Assembly (NCBI GenBank): GCA_977006965.1
Contig: OZ345352.1
Span: 3,410,001 to 3,474,000 of the forward strand
Origin: Phymatolithon calcareum
Taxonomy: Eukaryota > Rhodophyta > Florideophyceae > Hapalidiales
Direction: 5' to 3'
Length of the DNA stretch: 64,000 bases
Part shown: one piece after another, positions 63,880-64,000 of the stretch
Layout of the letters: the number at the start of each line of letters is the position of its first letter
Numbering within the stretch: the first letter of the stretch is position 1
Notes under the pieces: generated by a model
Databases searched by the model: none
What the model was told of the DNA's origin: nothing
The model's input: the letters and a program-made list of their open reading frames with translations, nothing else
Translations under genes and position numbers: made by a program

Positions 63880-64000
63880 AACGCGCTCATACAAAAGTCA
63901 TGTGCCAATCTTAAGCCTTTACAACATCTTCATAGATAAGTTCACAGAGCATATGAGTGCGGCAACAAAACAGCTGGGATGAAGTCCCGTCAATTCTCTT
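63880..64000 (+). mobile_element. LINE RT relic running off the window
   Basis: ILSLYNIFIDKFTEHMSAAT near 63905 matches SPSLYNIFMDEFAERKGE at 58640. After a one-base shift SWDEVPSIL reaches the edge, matching ADVPSILFADD. The frameshift shows a dead copy. Confidence 0.6.

Overview
The window looks like nuclear DNA of a multicellular red alga, most likely a florideophyte close to Chondrus crispus. The reasons are: genes that read as single uninterrupted exons; genes scattered as GC-rich islands in AT-richer DNA full of retrotransposon debris; a nuclear-encoded plastid ribosomal protein uL15 whose N-terminus (MSAFVPA) resembles the phenylalanine-bearing transit peptides of red-lineage plastids beside a cytosolic eL28; and a long gag-like reading frame that fits my recollection of a totivirus-like gag copy reported in the C. 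crispus nucleus. The species is an inference. No database search was possible.

Layout. 1-1.3 kb: 5' half of a dead LINE on the minus strand (endonuclease, linker, start of RT). 5.3-6.0 and 14.7-15.4 kb: two paralogous genes for secreted, extremely Ser/Asp-rich proteins cut into segments by R/H-V-V-R motifs, with matching TATA boxes and a matching 3' stem-loop. 6-14 kb and 15.8-20 kb: mostly retroposon pieces, many with exact target-site duplications. 20.2-22.8 kb: an Ala-rich small protein and a MYND-finger/beta-helix protein. 23.4-27 kb: LINE relics and two very young LINE insertions. 27-33 kb: gene-poor, rich in short palindromes. 33.4-36.6 kb: a coiled-coil, Val/Glu/Pro-repeat protein with an apparent one-base frameshift near its end. 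37.5-38.2 kb: a Sel1-repeat pseudogene. 38.6-40.4 kb: the 594-residue Cys-rich/gag-like ORF. 41.5-45.8 kb: the best-supported host genes, uL15c (minus), eL28 (plus, divergent) and a double-PWWP SET-domain histone methyltransferase (minus). 46-60 kb: repeats, a pogo-type MITE, LINE relics and an LTR-element gag. 60.1-61.2 kb: a zinc-knuckle nuclear protein. 62.9-63.6 kb: a coiled-coil, possibly tail-anchored protein. The right edge enters another RT relic.

The genes do not form one pathway. The most notable signal is the retroposon record: at least six A-tailed LINE copies and three (CTT)n-tailed retroposons carry readable 12-17 bp target-site duplications, which allow the insertion preference of each machinery to be read directly. 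The SD-rich RxxR-segmented precursor pair and the gag-like ORF are the most unusual protein-coding signals. Starts were chosen at ATG; several longer frames open only with GTG or TTG and were trimmed.
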